DNA from: JAVJRN01 sp040218415
GTDB lineage: Bacteria; Bacteroidota; Bacteroidia; Cytophagales; Cyclobacteriaceae
Assembly: GCA_040218415.1 (NCBI GenBank)
Contig: JAVJRN010000075.1
Coordinates: forward strand, 1 to 64,000
DNA length: 64,000 nucleotides
Direction: 5' to 3'
Part shown: positions 16,289 through 25,862 of the stretch, in pieces
How positions within the stretch are numbered: position 1 is the stretch's first letter
Layout of the letters: every line of letters begins with the position of its first letter
The notes under the pieces: model-generated
Told to the model about the DNA's origin: nothing
What the model saw: only the letters and a program-made list of their open reading frames with translations
Database searches by the model: none
Position numbers and translations under genes: made by a program

Positions 16289-18694
16289 ATGCGAAAAATT
16301 CTTTACTCATTATTTGTATTAACACTGTTTTCCGGGCCCATTTTGGCACAGGATACCCGGGTAGTTTACAGTGAAACTTTCGAAACCGCTGATGATGTTT
16401 CGAATTGGGGGGTATTTTCTGGGGCAACCTCGGGATCTACTGCAACAGCACAGAACGCCACGGAGGGAGTAGGAGGAAGTGGAGCTCTAAAACTTACTGA
16501 TGGTGGTTTTGGTTTTAGAATAGAACGTCCGATCTCTGCCACTGTAGGAGAAGAATATCTACTCACTATGGATGTAAAAGTAGCTAATTGGGATCCAGCA
16601 ACTCGCTCGTTATCAGTTGGTATCGAAGGACTAAGTGGTCAGCAAAGTGTTTCAATTGTGAATTTAACAGATTTTGCAACGGTCACTGTAGGTGGCGTTG
16701 CAACGAATTCTTCTGGTTATATTACAATATTCGGATCGAACGGATCAGGTGAAAATAATGTATGGGTTGATAACATTGTATTTACTGTGAATAAAGCTTA
16801 TTCTTTGGAAACTTCATACCAAAATGCCTTTGATGTAGCGGATGATGTTGCAAATTGGGGTGTGTTTTCTGGAGCAGCCTCTGGATCCACATCAACAGCT
16901 CACAATAGCACTGAGGGAGTAGGTGGAAGCGGAGTTTTGAAATTTACCGATGGAGGTTTTAGCTTTAGAATTGAACGACCAGTTACCGCTACAGTGGGAG
17001 AACAATTCTTGCTTACTATGGATGTGAAAGTGGAAGGTTGGGATCCATCAGCAAGGACATTGATGGCAGGTGTAGAAGGCATCAGCGCTAGCCCACAAAG
17101 TGTCTCTATTGTTAATTTGACAGATTTCACCACGATCACTTTAGCTGGTACTGCAACAAACTCTTCCGGTTATATTTTTATCTCTGGTTCTAATGGCTTT
17201 GTTACCAACAATGTCTGGATAGATAATGTTTCTTTAAAAGCCATCGATATGAACACAGTAGTATGGAATGGAAGTGCTTGGAACAGTGGAGCAACACCTA
17301 CTGCTACAGATAATGTAATGGTAGATGGGGCATTGAGCATTACAGGGGATGTAGCCGCGAAAAATTTAATGGTGACCAGCAATGGAAGTGTGACCGTAGA
17401 ATCTGGAGCTTCGCTAGCGATCATGGAAACGGCCACTGGCAATGCCACGATCAAAAGAAACACGACAGGTAGTGCTGGATATAGCATCATAGGTGCACCA
17501 GTTTCGGGTGCAGATCTTTCTGTACTTTCTGCGAACTATTTGCAAACATGGAACGGTACGGCATGGTCAACTCCTTCTGGAGCTATGACGCCTGGTGTTG
17601 GTTATTTTGTAGGATATGATGCTGCTTCCCCTGAAGTTGCTTTGACCGGTGCTTTAGTTTCTGGAAATCAATCTACCGCTGTAACAACGACTGGCGATGG
17701 TTTCAATTTGGTAGCCAATCCTTATGCTTCATCAATTTCGATCTCTTCATTTTTAACAGCCAATACGGGTATCAATTCCTCAGTATATTTTTGGAATGAT
17801 GGTGGTGCAAATATCGGTAATGATCGTGCAGGAGATTATGTAACAGTGAATAGCATTGGTACTGTGGGTTCGGTTGATTTAGGTGATGGAGTCGCTGGTT
17901 CTAATACGACTGCTGCTAATACAAATATCGCTTCCATGCAAGGTTTCTTTGTACAAGCCACGGCTGCTGGAAGTGTGTCTTTTACCCCAGCGATGCAAAC
18001 GACTACCGCTGCTGCGAATGCAGATGCCAACTTCTATAGAACCGCAGAGCAATCTACTTTGAAATTGGCGCTAAGTGGTGCGCATTACAATGAGGTTTTG
18101 TTTGGTTTTAGAAATGATGCTACAGAAGGACTGGATCGATTGGATGCTGTGAAGCGAATAGGGAATGAAAATTTTGCTTTTTATTCAAACATTGAGGAAG
18201 AAAAATTCGCCATCCAAGCCCTTCCGGAGCTGAACGGAGAAAGAAATATTGCTTTGGGTTATGATGTAAAAGAGGCCGGAACTTATGAGCTATCCATCAA
18301 AGAAATAGCAGGTATTCCATCCGGTTACAATGTATTCGCAACATTTGAAGGCAGAAACTATAATTTGTCTCAGGGAGTAGCTAGCCTAAGCTTACCTGCA
18401 GGAAGCGGAACGATTGGGCTAACAATAACTAGCAGTGCAATTCTATCAATGAGTAAAGTGGCTACCTTCAAAGTATTCAATAATGGAGGGCAACTCAATG
18501 TTCAGGTGGCATCTTCTATTGAAAATGCGAATGTTCAAATTTTTGACATGTCAGGAAGAACTGTCGTGGAATTGGCCAACGAGAAATTTAGAAATGGAAA
18601 TTGGGCGAAGCAAATCGATTTGAGACGCGGCGATATCTATATCCTCAGAGTCGAATCACAAGATGGAATGTTGACCAAAAAGTTCATTTACTAA
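16289..18694 (+). CDS. T9SS-secreted protein with a duplicated carbohydrate-binding-like module
   Basis: 801 residues. Signal peptide MRKILYSLFVLTLFSGPILAQ. Two homologous 150-residue modules (about 25-167 and 175-317) each begin with a D-V-(S/A)-NWGVFSG stretch and end with NNVW(V/I)DN; they read like jelly-roll carbohydrate-binding modules. A middle region (about 325-600) is of the Bacteroidota surface-protein type with GYSIIGAPVSG and GFNLVANPYAS. The C-terminal domain (about 715-801, FKVFNNGGQLNV...GDIYILRVESQDGML) resembles a type A T9SS sorting signal. Catalytic residues are not apparent, so a binding or adhesive role is inferred. Followed 20 bp later by the PID-CTERM-like gene. Confidence 0.82.
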   Translation: MRKILYSLFVLTLFSGPILAQDTRVVYSETFETADDVSNWGVFSGATSGSTATAQNATEGVGGSGALKLTDGGFGFRIERPISATVGEEYLLTMDVKVANWDPATRSLSVGIEGLSGQQSVSIVNLTDFATVTVGGVATNSSGYITIFGSNGSGENNVWVDNIVFTVNKAYSLETSYQNAFDVADDVANWGVFSGAASGSTSTAHNSTEGVGGSGVLKFTDGGFSFRIERPVTATVGEQFLLTMDVKVEGWDPSARTLMAGVEGISASPQSVSIVNLTDFTTITLAGTATNSSGYIFISGSNGFVTNNVWIDNVSLKAIDMNTVVWNGSAWNSGATPTATDNVMVDGALSITGDVAAKNLMVTSNGSVTVESGASLAIMETATGNATIKRNTTGSAGYSIIGAPVSGADLSVLSANYLQTWNGTAWSTPSGAMTPGVGYFVGYDAASPEVALTGALVSGNQSTAVTTTGDGFNLVANPYASSISISSFLTANTGINSSVYFWNDGGANIGNDRAGDYVTVNSIGTVGSVDLGDGVAGSNTTAANTNIASMQGFFVQATAAGSVSFTPAMQTTTAAANADANFYRTAEQSTLKLALSGAHYNEVLFGFRNDATEGLDRLDAVKRIGNENFAFYSNIEEEKFAIQALPELNGERNIALGYDVKEAGTYELSIKEIAGIPSGYNVFATFEGRNYNLSQGVASLSLPAGSGTIGLTITSSAILSMSKVATFKVFNNGGQLNVQVASSIENANVQIFDMSGRTVVELANEKFRNGNWAKQIDLRRGDIYILRVESQDGMLTKKFIY
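16361..17239 (+). repeat. In-frame tandem duplication of a 150-codon module
   Basis: Coding repeat with a 450-bp period: unit 1 about 16361-16789, unit 2 about 16811-17239. At protein level most positions align, for example DDVSNWGVFSGATSGST against DDVANWGVFSGAASGST and GGFGFRIERPISATVGE against GGFSFRIERPVTATVGE. DNA identity is lower than protein identity, so the duplication is not very recent. Confidence 0.85.
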
Positions 18695-18714
18695 ACCTCT
18701 AAAAAGAATCAATC

Positions 18715-18888
18715 ATGAAAAATTTAATTATAAAAATATCAGTTCTTATACCCGTATTTTTCTTAATCGCTGTTCCAGCCATGGCTCAAGGTGCACCTCC
18801 TGCAACGCCAATTGATGGAGGCTTAAGCTTGCTGCTTATTGCTGGTGGAGCTTATGGTGCGAAAAAAATATACGAAAAAAGGAAATAG
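18715..18888 (+). CDS. 57-residue PID-CTERM-like sorting-domain protein
   Basis: Short gene starting ATG 18715, 20 bp after the T9SS protein gene. The product has a signal peptide (about 1-25, ending PAMAQ), a short GAPPAT linker, the motif PIDGGLSLLLIAGGAYG, and a basic tail KKIYEKRK. A P-I-D-G-G motif, hydrophobic helix and basic end is the pattern of the PID-CTERM domain described in Bacteroidota, a tripartite C-terminal anchor like those processed by exosortase-type enzymes. The partner sorting enzyme is not in the window. Because nearly the whole mature protein is the anchor, its role is unclear. The terminator at 18908 closes the unit. Confidence 0.72.
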   Translation: MKNLIIKISVLIPVFFLIAVPAMAQGAPPATPIDGGLSLLLIAGGAYGAKKIYEKRK

Positions 18889-18907
18889 CATGTAGATGCT
18901 CCTCTTC

Positions 18908-18945
18908 AATAAAAAAGTCGGCATCATTGCTGACTTTTTTATTGA
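18908..18945 (+). terminator. Strong Rho-independent terminator
   Basis: The 17-base arms CAATAAAAAAGTCGGCA (18908-18924) and TGCTGACTTTTTTATTG (18929-18945) pair with a single G-T wobble around a 4-base TCAT loop, with a T6 run in the 3' arm. It ends the 16289-18888 transcription unit and isolates it from the DeoR-led locus downstream. Confidence 0.88.
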
Positions 18946-19132
18946 AATTATTCAATCGGTTGGTTTTTAAAATTTGTTGTTCAGTTTTTTAATAAAGCGC
19001 ACAGATCCGCTCGTAAAATTGCTAAAAGAGGATCAAAGTTGATGTAAATTAACTCTACGATGTTGCAGTGAAACAGCAATGAATAGCGGAAAAGAACTAA
19101 TTTAGAGCACACAACCACATAAAACTGTATCA

Positions 19133-19882
19133 ATGCTGAAAAGGGAACGACAAACACTTATCCTTAGCGAACTCCAAGAGTTCAAAAAAGTACTCTCCTC
19201 TGATTTGAGCGAGAAGTTAAACGTGTCAGAAGACACGATAAGAAGGGATTTGAAAGAACTTGCCAGCGAAGGAAAATTATTAAAGGTACATGGTGGTGCA
19301 ATGATCACAGCACAGAACCTTTATATCTACCGAGAAGAAGAGATTTATGACCATGATAAAAAGGTCATAATGGCTCATAAAGCGCTCGAATTGATTGAGG
19401 ACAATGACGTGCTCATCATAGGTGGTGGCACGACCAATTTGGAACTGGTGAGTTTGATGCCGCCAGATTTAGGAGTGACCGTTTTCACTTACAGTTTGCC
19501 AATAGCCATGAGATTGTCAGAGCATCCTAAGATCGAGGTGATTTTGTTTGGGGGTAAGTTGATGAAACGAGCCCAAGTGACCATCGGAATGGATATGATT
19601 CAGTATATTTCTAGAATGCGGGCAGATGCTTGTTTTTTAGGTTCGAGCGGAATCGACGCAGACACAGGTTTGATGGAAATTGACTGGGAAGTTTCTCAGC
19701 TTAAAAGAGCCATTGTGAATGTGTCTGACAAAGTAGTCGTCATGTCTACTTCCGAGAAAATAGACACAAAGCAACGATTCTTAGTCTGTGGTTTGGAAAA
19801 AATTAATACACTGATCACCGAAATCGATCCGGAAGAAATAGGATTAGCGAGTTACAGAAAAAGAGGAATTCAGGTACTTTAA
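19133..19882 (+). CDS. DeoR/GlpR-family transcriptional regulator
   Basis: 249 residues. The N-terminal winged HTH carries the family signature (RERQTLILSELQE...LSSDLSEKLNVSEDTIRRDLKELASEGKLLKVHGGA). The C-terminal sugar-phosphate sensing fold (DeoRC) includes LIIGGGTTNLELVSLMP and FLGSSGIDADTGLMEID. DeoR proteins usually repress sugar catabolic genes and are relieved by a phosphorylated sugar. As first gene of the peptidoglycan/amino-sugar cluster, with genes 12-16 bp apart downstream, it is the natural candidate regulator. A GlcNAc-6-P, GlcN-6-P or MurNAc-6-P effector is an inference. Confidence 0.9.
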   Translation: MLKRERQTLILSELQEFKKVLSSDLSEKLNVSEDTIRRDLKELASEGKLLKVHGGAMITAQNLYIYREEEIYDHDKKVIMAHKALELIEDNDVLIIGGGTTNLELVSLMPPDLGVTVFTYSLPIAMRLSEHPKIEVILFGGKLMKRAQVTIGMDMIQYISRMRADACFLGSSGIDADTGLMEIDWEVSQLKRAIVNVSDKVVVMSTSEKIDTKQRFLVCGLEKINTLITEIDPEEIGLASYRKRGIQVL

Positions 19883-19895
19883 ATTTAGAAAATAT

Positions 19896-20366
19896 ATGCA
19901 GGACATGCTTGTGCGACTTTACGACCTTCCTATTTATAATGTGGGCGGTTTCGAGTGCGATGGAGTAAAGATTAAGCGTGCCATTGCACCAGAAATGGAA
20001 TTGATTTGTCATTGGGTTGGGGAGCATTTTAGCAAAGTTTGGAAAAGCGAATGCCAGGTCGCATTTGCTAATTCTCCTATTTCCTGTTTTGTGGCCTACG
20101 AAGGTCAAACCATCGTGGGGTTTGCCTGCTATAATTCCACCGCGAAAGATTTTTTTGGGCCAACAGGCGTGCTCGATCACTATCGTGGAAAAGGTATCGG
20201 GAAAGCGCTTTTGCTAGAGAGCCTTTACGCGTTAAAACACGAAGGTTATGCTTATGCAATCATTGGCGGGGTAGGACCTGCCGAGTTTTATAAATCAGCT
20301 GTGGATGCCGAACTCATCAGTCATTCGAGCCCTGGTGTTTATCGTGATTTACTTAAAGAAAAATAG
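19896..20366 (+). CDS. GNAT-family N-acetyltransferase
   Basis: 156 residues with the GNAT core: CFVAYEGQTIVGFACYNST (strands 2-4), GVLDHYRGKGIGKALLLESLYALKHEGYAYAIIGG (acetyl-CoA pyrophosphate-binding RGKGIGKALL) and a C-terminal GPAEFYKSAVDAELI. Located 13 bp after DeoR and 12 bp before the AmpG-like transporter, inside the first unit of the locus. The substrate cannot be read from sequence; the setting makes an amino-sugar or muropeptide amine possible. An alternative start lies at Met4. Confidence 0.83.
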   Translation: MQDMLVRLYDLPIYNVGGFECDGVKIKRAIAPEMELICHWVGEHFSKVWKSECQVAFANSPISCFVAYEGQTIVGFACYNSTAKDFFGPTGVLDHYRGKGIGKALLLESLYALKHEGYAYAIIGGVGPAEFYKSAVDAELISHSSPGVYRDLLKEK

Positions 20367-20378
20367 AAAGTAGTCAGA

Positions 20379-21653
20379 ATGAGTGATCAAACAAAACAGT
20401 CAAATCCATGGGCTTGGATACCCACGCTGTACTTTTCGCAAGGGTTTCCCTATGTCATAGTGATGACAGTATCTGTGATCATGTACAAGAATCTGGGTGT
20501 TTCCAATACGGAAATCGCATTTTATACCAGCTGGCTTTATTTACCGTGGGTCATTAAGCCAATATGGAGTCCCATTGTTGAGATTTTTTCTACTCGCAGA
20601 CACTGGATTCTAATCACTCAAGTCGTGCTGGGAGCTGCGCTGGCTTGCGTGGCGCTTACATTGCAAGCTTCCGATTTTTTCAGGTATTCGTTGGCGTTCT
20701 TATGGCTCATGGCCTTCAGTTCTGCTACACACGATATTGCCTCTGATGGTTTTTATCTTTTGGGCTTAGATACTCAAAAACAAGCTTTTTTCGTAGGAAT
20801 ACGAAGTACTTTTTATCGAATAGCCATGATTGCCGGGCAAGGGCTTTTGGTGGTTTATGCGGGTTACTTGGAAGTAACTATGCCGAGTATTCAAACGGCT
20901 TGGAGTGTTGTTTTTGCCACGGTGGGTGTGCTTTATTTATGCCTTTTTGTTTATCATAAATTCATGCTCCCGAAACCAGCGATTGACAAAGCATCCGAGG
21001 TGCAGTCTGTTGCTGAGGTCTTCAGACGCTTCTTTGAAACTTTCAAAACGTTTTTTGAAAAACCTCAGATTCTAGTCGCCATATTGTTTCTACTGTGCTA
21101 CAGGCTTGGCGAATCTCAGTTGGTGAAGTTGGCTTCTCCTTTTCTTTTAGATGACAAGTCGTCGGGAGGATTGGGTTTGTCCACAACGCAAGTAGGCGTG
21201 ATTTACGGTACTTTCGGTGTAGTTGCACTTACGCTAGGAGGAATACTAGGTGGCATTATGGCATCAAGAGATGGTCTTAAAAAATGGATTTGGTGGATGC
21301 TTGCGGCTATTAACCTTCCCAATTTGGTCTATGTCTATCTTTCTTACGCTCAACCTGATTCCTATATTTTGATTACTTCGGCCATTGTGGTTGAGCAATT
21401 TGGCTATGGTTTTGGCTTTACTGGCTATTTACTTTACACCATTTATATGTCTCGCGGAGAATACAGCACCGCGCATTATGCCTTGGCTACTGGTTTTATG
21501 GCGCTGGGAATGATGCTTCCAGGAATGGTCAGTGGTTGGATACAAGAAATTCTCGGCTATCAAAACTTCTTTATTTGGGTGGTTTTGGCCACTATACCAT
21601 CATTTATTATCACACGATTTTTACATATAGACAAAGATTTTGGGGTCAAATAG
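20379..21653 (+). CDS. AmpG-like MFS permease (muropeptide transporter family)
   Basis: 424 residues and 12 predicted membrane helices. The N-terminus WAWIPTLYFSQGFPYVIVMTVSVIMYKNLGVSNTEIAFYTSWLYLPWVIKPIWSPIVE follows the AmpG/PAT pattern (short leader, QG-PY, KP-W-P), followed by SSATHDIASDGFYL, which matches the AmpG D-A-D-Y/F region. AmpG carries GlcNAc-anhydroMurNAc muropeptides across the inner membrane. The next gene is a NagZ-like GH3, so import followed by cytosolic hydrolysis is the simplest reading. Substrate is inferred from family and context. Confidence 0.85.
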   Translation: MSDQTKQSNPWAWIPTLYFSQGFPYVIVMTVSVIMYKNLGVSNTEIAFYTSWLYLPWVIKPIWSPIVEIFSTRRHWILITQVVLGAALACVALTLQASDFFRYSLAFLWLMAFSSATHDIASDGFYLLGLDTQKQAFFVGIRSTFYRIAMIAGQGLLVVYAGYLEVTMPSIQTAWSVVFATVGVLYLCLFVYHKFMLPKPAIDKASEVQSVAEVFRRFFETFKTFFEKPQILVAILFLLCYRLGESQLVKLASPFLLDDKSSGGLGLSTTQVGVIYGTFGVVALTLGGILGGIMASRDGLKKWIWWMLAAINLPNLVYVYLSYAQPDSYILITSAIVVEQFGYGFGFTGYLLYTIYMSRGEYSTAHYALATGFMALGMMLPGMVSGWIQEILGYQNFFIWVVLATIPSFIITRFLHIDKDFGVK

Positions 21654-21669
21654 ACCTACCAACTTTTGC

Positions 21670-23391
21670 ATGAATATACCTTTAGAAATACCAATTAATA
21701 TTACTGATGAAGGCCGGCAATGGGCACAGCAGATGATTGAAAGCATGTCGATTGACCAGCAGATCGGTCAGTTGATACATGTGGCTGCTTGGTCAAATAA
21801 AGACGCTGCTCATGAAGATGAAATACTTCATCAAATCCAGGATCATCATCTGGGTGGTTTGATTTTCTTTCAAGGAAACCCAAAACATCAAGCGGAGCTG
21901 ATCAATCTCTACCAGTCGAAATCTAAAGTGCCGTTGATGATTTCTATTGATGGTGAGTGGGGATTGGGAATGCGACTGGAGGCTTGTGAATCTTTTCCCT
22001 ACCAAATGACTTTAGGCGCGATTCAGAACTTGGCACTCATTGAAGAAATGGGAAAGGTCATCGCACGACAAATGAAGCGAGTAGGAGTAACGCTCAATCA
22101 TGCTCCGGTGATTGATGTGAATACTAACCCGGAAAATCCTGTCATCAATTTTAGATCTTTCGGACAGGATAAAAGAGCAGTAGCTGAAAGGGCAGAGGCC
22201 TATATGCGAGGATTGCAAGGAGAGCATGTGCTGGCCTGCGCCAAGCATTTTCCAGGTCATGGAGATACGGCGGTGGATTCTCATGTGGAATTACCGATGT
22301 TGGATAAGTCTAAAGCCGAATTGGCAGAAACTGAACTCTACCCATTTAAAAAACTATTTGAAAAGGGCATTGGCGCAGTAATGGTTGCACACTTGCAGAT
22401 TCCGCAGTTAGAGCCAGATAAACAACGGGCATCTACTTTGAGCAAAGCGATTATTACTGATTTGCTTAAAAAAGAGATGGGTTTTAATGGATTAGTAATT
22501 ACTGATGCGCTGGACATGCGAGCGGTGGCTGACCATTATGCACCCGGAAAAGTAGACGTGGAGGCTCTTTTAGCAGGAAATGATATTTTACTTTTTGTAA
22601 AAGACGTTCGACAAGCAGTTGTAGAAATCAAGCAAGCCATCGCTGAGCGTAAAATCAGTGAAAAGGAAATTGCACAGAGGTGCTTGAAGCAATTAATGTA
22701 TAAGTATTGGATGGGGTTGAGTAAGTTCTTGCCTTTGTCTTTTCAGGATATTGCTGAGGATGTCAATGAGGATACGGCTGTTGTCAATGACCGCCTGTAT
22801 GCTGCATCGCTCACGCTCGTACATGGGAAAGCCCACCTTACTACGCCTAACACTAATCAAAAGGCATGCGTTGTTTCTCTATTTGCCGATGGAGATAAAG
22901 TGGAAAATGGAGCTTTAAGTCATCATACTTTACTCAAAGGAGCGGTCAACGAATCAGAAAGCCTTCCCTTATTTGAAAAAATACTTTCGGATCATTTAGG
23001 AGAAAAATTTGAAAACAAGAAGGTACGATTTGACGAGATTGTTGAGCAGAAACAATCAATTCTGAATAGTATCGATCCTGAAGAGGAGGTGGTGCTGGCT
23101 ATTCATGATGTGAAATTGAAAGCACCAGATAATTTTGGTATTACTCAGGACATGATTGATTTCGTAAGTGAGTTGCTACAGTACAAAAAGGTTCATCTTG
23201 TCTTTTTTGGAAATCCTTATGCATTGGCTAAGATGTCCAATCTTCAACATGCCGAATCTATTTTAATGGCTTACCAAGAGAATAAATACACCTATAAATA
23301 TGCCGCGGAAGCTTTAATAGGCAGATATAAGCCTATCGGTAAGTTGCCGGTAGACATTAATGAATTTTGGCCAGCAGGTCACGGATTATAA
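21670..23391 (+). CDS. Glycoside hydrolase family 3, NagZ-like beta-N-acetylhexosaminidase
   Basis: 573 residues, no signal peptide, so cytosolic. The N-terminal GH3 barrel shows MSIDQQIGQLIHVAAW, the substrate/His loop AKHFPGHGDTAVDSHVELP (the NagZ-type K-H-F-P-G-H-G-D...D-S-H), and the nucleophile Asp in LVITDALDM. NagZ enzymes use this mobile His-Asp dyad and remove GlcNAc from muropeptides. The C-terminal 200 residues form the second GH3 domain, making it longer than E. coli NagZ (341) but comparable with Gram-positive NagZ. I use ATG 21670 rather than the open frame from 21640. It lies directly after AmpG. Confidence 0.88.
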   Translation: MNIPLEIPINITDEGRQWAQQMIESMSIDQQIGQLIHVAAWSNKDAAHEDEILHQIQDHHLGGLIFFQGNPKHQAELINLYQSKSKVPLMISIDGEWGLGMRLEACESFPYQMTLGAIQNLALIEEMGKVIARQMKRVGVTLNHAPVIDVNTNPENPVINFRSFGQDKRAVAERAEAYMRGLQGEHVLACAKHFPGHGDTAVDSHVELPMLDKSKAELAETELYPFKKLFEKGIGAVMVAHLQIPQLEPDKQRASTLSKAIITDLLKKEMGFNGLVITDALDMRAVADHYAPGKVDVEALLAGNDILLFVKDVRQAVVEIKQAIAERKISEKEIAQRCLKQLMYKYWMGLSKFLPLSFQDIAEDVNEDTAVVNDRLYAASLTLVHGKAHLTTPNTNQKACVVSLFADGDKVENGALSHHTLLKGAVNESESLPLFEKILSDHLGEKFENKKVRFDEIVEQKQSILNSIDPEEEVVLAIHDVKLKAPDNFGITQDMIDFVSELLQYKKVHLVFFGNPYALAKMSNLQHAESILMAYQENKYTYKYAAEALIGRYKPIGKLPVDINEFWPAGHGL

Positions 23392-23401
23392 TTTTAATAC
23401 A

Positions 23402-24937
23402 ATGAAAATTACCAGATTATTAATATTAAATCTTTGTTTTTTTATTTCTGCCACCGCAGTGTTGGCACAAGCACCTAAAAGAGAATTTAGAGCTGTTTGG
23501 ATTGCTACGGTCAAGAATATTGACTGGCCTTCCGTGCCGGGGCTTACTACGGAAGAACAGAAAGACGAATATCGAAAAATACTTGATTACCATGAGTTGA
23601 ACGGTATGAATGCAGTCATTATGCAAGTGCGTCCTTCGTCAGATGCGTTCTATCAATCGGACATAGAACCATGGTCAAGATACCTCACCGGAGTAAGTGG
23701 ACAAGCACCGGACACCTATTATGATCCGCTGACTTTTATGATTGATGAAGCACACGATAGAGGTATGGAGTTTCATGCTTGGTTCAATCCATACCGCGCC
23801 ATTGTGGATATGGAAGAGTTTCCCGAAGACAGTACCAATATTTTCTATGAAAAGCCAGAGTGGTTTGTGCAGTACGGAAGCAGGATATATTTTGATCCGG
23901 GTATTCCTGAAGTTAAGACCTATACCACAGAAGTAATCAAAGATGTGGTGCAGCGCTATGATATAGATGCAGTGCACTTTGACGATTATTTTTATCCCTA
24001 TAGAATCGCAGGAGTAGAATTTCCTGATTCAGTTTCATTCAGAGATTATGGTGGAGAATATACGCTTGAGACCAAAGACGACTGGCGAAGGCAAAATGTC
24101 AACACGGTGATTCAAATGCTCAGTGATACCATCAAAAGTGTAAAACCTTGGGTGAAGTTTGGAATAAGTCCATTTGGTGTTTGGCGCAATATTGCTGATG
24201 ATCCTCGCGGATCAGATTCCAGAGCTGGTCAGACCAATTATGATGATTTGTTTGCCGATGTGCTCCTTTGGATGGATCGAGGATGGATCGATTATATATT
24301 ACCTCAGTTGTATTTACATATAGGACATCCATTGTTAGACTTTGATAAAGTACTTCATTGGTGGAATGATCTGGATTATTCCGGACATTTATATGCAGGA
24401 TATGCAGCTTACCGCGTAGGCAATAGTAATGAGGATTCTGTATGGATGAATCCTTCGGAATTACCGAACCAAATACGCATGACACGCAAACTTTCGAATG
24501 CTTTGGGAGGGGCGCACTTCAGTTCCAAATCACTGATGAATAATCCACTCGGTATATCAGATTCGTTGAGAAGAAACCTCTACAGTACAAAGGCGCTCGT
24601 GCCTACCATGCCTTGGTTGGATGATGAAGCACCAAAACCTCCTACCAGTTTGTTTGTTAATAATGAAACGGATGGCGTTTTTATTGATTGGAAACCCAGT
24701 GATTCAACAGCTCGGTATTATGTTATTTATCGTTTTGAAGGAAAGAAAATTGGAGATTTTCAAAATGGAGAGAATATCCTTGCTATTCAGCGTGCCAATA
24801 CCACATTCTATAAAGATGTAGCAGTGAGAAAGAGAAAGAAATATACCTATGCAATAAGTGCCTTGGACCGATTGTCCAACGAGAGTGAACCTACGCCTGT
24901 ACGATTTATCAAAGTCACGAAAAAGAATCCAGAATGA
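23402..24937 (+). CDS. GHL10-family glycosyl hydrolase (DigH/DUF187-like), exported
   Basis: 511 residues. Signal peptide MKITRLLILNLCFFISATAVLAQ, then the GHL10 barrel: EFRAVWIATVKNIDWPS, VIMQVRPSSDAFYQS, FHAWFNPYR, and VHFDDYFYPY (about 191-200) with the conserved acidic pair. The C-terminal fn3-like domain is about 90 residues. E. coli DigH of this family cuts peptide-free (denuded) peptidoglycan glycans. No T9SS domain is visible, so the periplasm is the likely site. ATG 23402 begins the signal peptide and sits 10 bp after the GH3 stop. Its stop overlaps the next start (ATGA). Confidence 0.9.
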   Translation: MKITRLLILNLCFFISATAVLAQAPKREFRAVWIATVKNIDWPSVPGLTTEEQKDEYRKILDYHELNGMNAVIMQVRPSSDAFYQSDIEPWSRYLTGVSGQAPDTYYDPLTFMIDEAHDRGMEFHAWFNPYRAIVDMEEFPEDSTNIFYEKPEWFVQYGSRIYFDPGIPEVKTYTTEVIKDVVQRYDIDAVHFDDYFYPYRIAGVEFPDSVSFRDYGGEYTLETKDDWRRQNVNTVIQMLSDTIKSVKPWVKFGISPFGVWRNIADDPRGSDSRAGQTNYDDLFADVLLWMDRGWIDYILPQLYLHIGHPLLDFDKVLHWWNDLDYSGHLYAGYAAYRVGNSNEDSVWMNPSELPNQIRMTRKLSNALGGAHFSSKSLMNNPLGISDSLRRNLYSTKALVPTMPWLDDEAPKPPTSLFVNNETDGVFIDWKPSDSTARYYVIYRFEGKKIGDFQNGENILAIQRANTTFYKDVAVRKRKKYTYAISALDRLSNESEPTPVRFIKVTKKNPE

Positions 24938-25857
24938 AGAAAATTGGAATTTTGATACTCATCATCGCCATTTCTTGCAATCAAAAGAAGAATAGCAGCG
25001 AATCTTCTCAAACCAAGAAGGTCGAGCCAAAAGATGCTGCTCAGAAAGAGGAAACAAGTACAAATATGGAGGAGGAAATTACCCCTCCAGCGGCTTCATG
25101 GGATGAAGTAAAAATACAACAACCAGAGATCAATGGTTATCATACTCATTTTGTGAATAATGGACGGTTGTTACTTTACAGTCGAGAAAACTTTGAGGGA
25201 TTGTGGTATTATGATTTTCAGTCCGAAAAAAATCAGCTCATCACAGATCAAATGGGTGCCGGCTATCAACCTCAATGGGTAGATGGTAAAATCGTATTTG
25301 AGGTCAGAGCTCGTATGAAATATCTTGAGGCTTTCAATTTTGATACAAAAGCCATCGAACCGGTAGAAAGCAGTAAGAAGTCTTTGTCGCCCATGAGATA
25401 TGCTCAAGAGATCGAAAATAAACCTTCAGCTCGGTTGAGCGGGGATTTATTGGGCATTGAAATCATCAATCGTGATGGTGCAAAAAAGACGCTCAAGCCA
25501 CAACCTGAAGGAAACTACATCTTGGCCTCACTTTCCCCAAATGGAAAGTTGTTATTGTATAATGTCGCAGGCCTTGGAGGATTTATCGCTGATTTCAACG
25601 GTAAAACACTCCGCGAGCTCGGCGATGTGGATGCACCTCAATGGGTCAATGACGATCTCGTTGTTTATGCCAAGAGTAAGGATGATGGTATGCAAATTCT
25701 GGATTCAAAGGTCTTCGTTTTTGATTGGAAAGCGGAGAAGAAATACCCTTTGAATATAGATAATGTAGCATTATTCGAGCCTTCAGTGAGTAGGGATGGA
25801 AGCCAGATTTCCGCACATTCATCTGATGGAAACATTTACATATTCACCAAGAAATAG
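24934..25857 (+). CDS. Propeller (PD40/TolB-like) lipoprotein
   Basis: 307 residues. Lipobox at IIAISC gives lipid-modified Cys15, followed by a Lys/Glu/Ser-rich linker (about 20-50) and a beta-propeller of TolB/PD40-like blades, e.g. GRLLLYSRENFEGLWYYDF and SLSPNGKLLLYNVAGLGGFIADFNGK. It overlaps the preceding GHL10 gene by 4 bp and precedes the amidase by 5 bp. A paralogue without lipobox lies on the other side of the amidase (28463). Probable role: a binding or scaffold protein for wall fragments or for the amidase. That is inferred; I do not recognise a named family. Confidence 0.75.
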   Translation: MKKIGILILIIAISCNQKKNSSESSQTKKVEPKDAAQKEETSTNMEEEITPPAASWDEVKIQQPEINGYHTHFVNNGRLLLYSRENFEGLWYYDFQSEKNQLITDQMGAGYQPQWVDGKIVFEVRARMKYLEAFNFDTKAIEPVESSKKSLSPMRYAQEIENKPSARLSGDLLGIEIINRDGAKKTLKPQPEGNYILASLSPNGKLLLYNVAGLGGFIADFNGKTLRELGDVDAPQWVNDDLVVYAKSKDDGMQILDSKVFVFDWKAEKKYPLNIDNVALFEPSVSRDGSQISAHSSDGNIYIFTKK

Positions 25858-25862
25858 AAATT

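Noticed and set aside
19896..20366. Idea that the GNAT gene makes GlcN-6-P acetyltransferase
   Set aside because: Only the general GNAT core is visible; the substrate site does not show a recognisable GlcN-6-P signature, so the substrate is left open.
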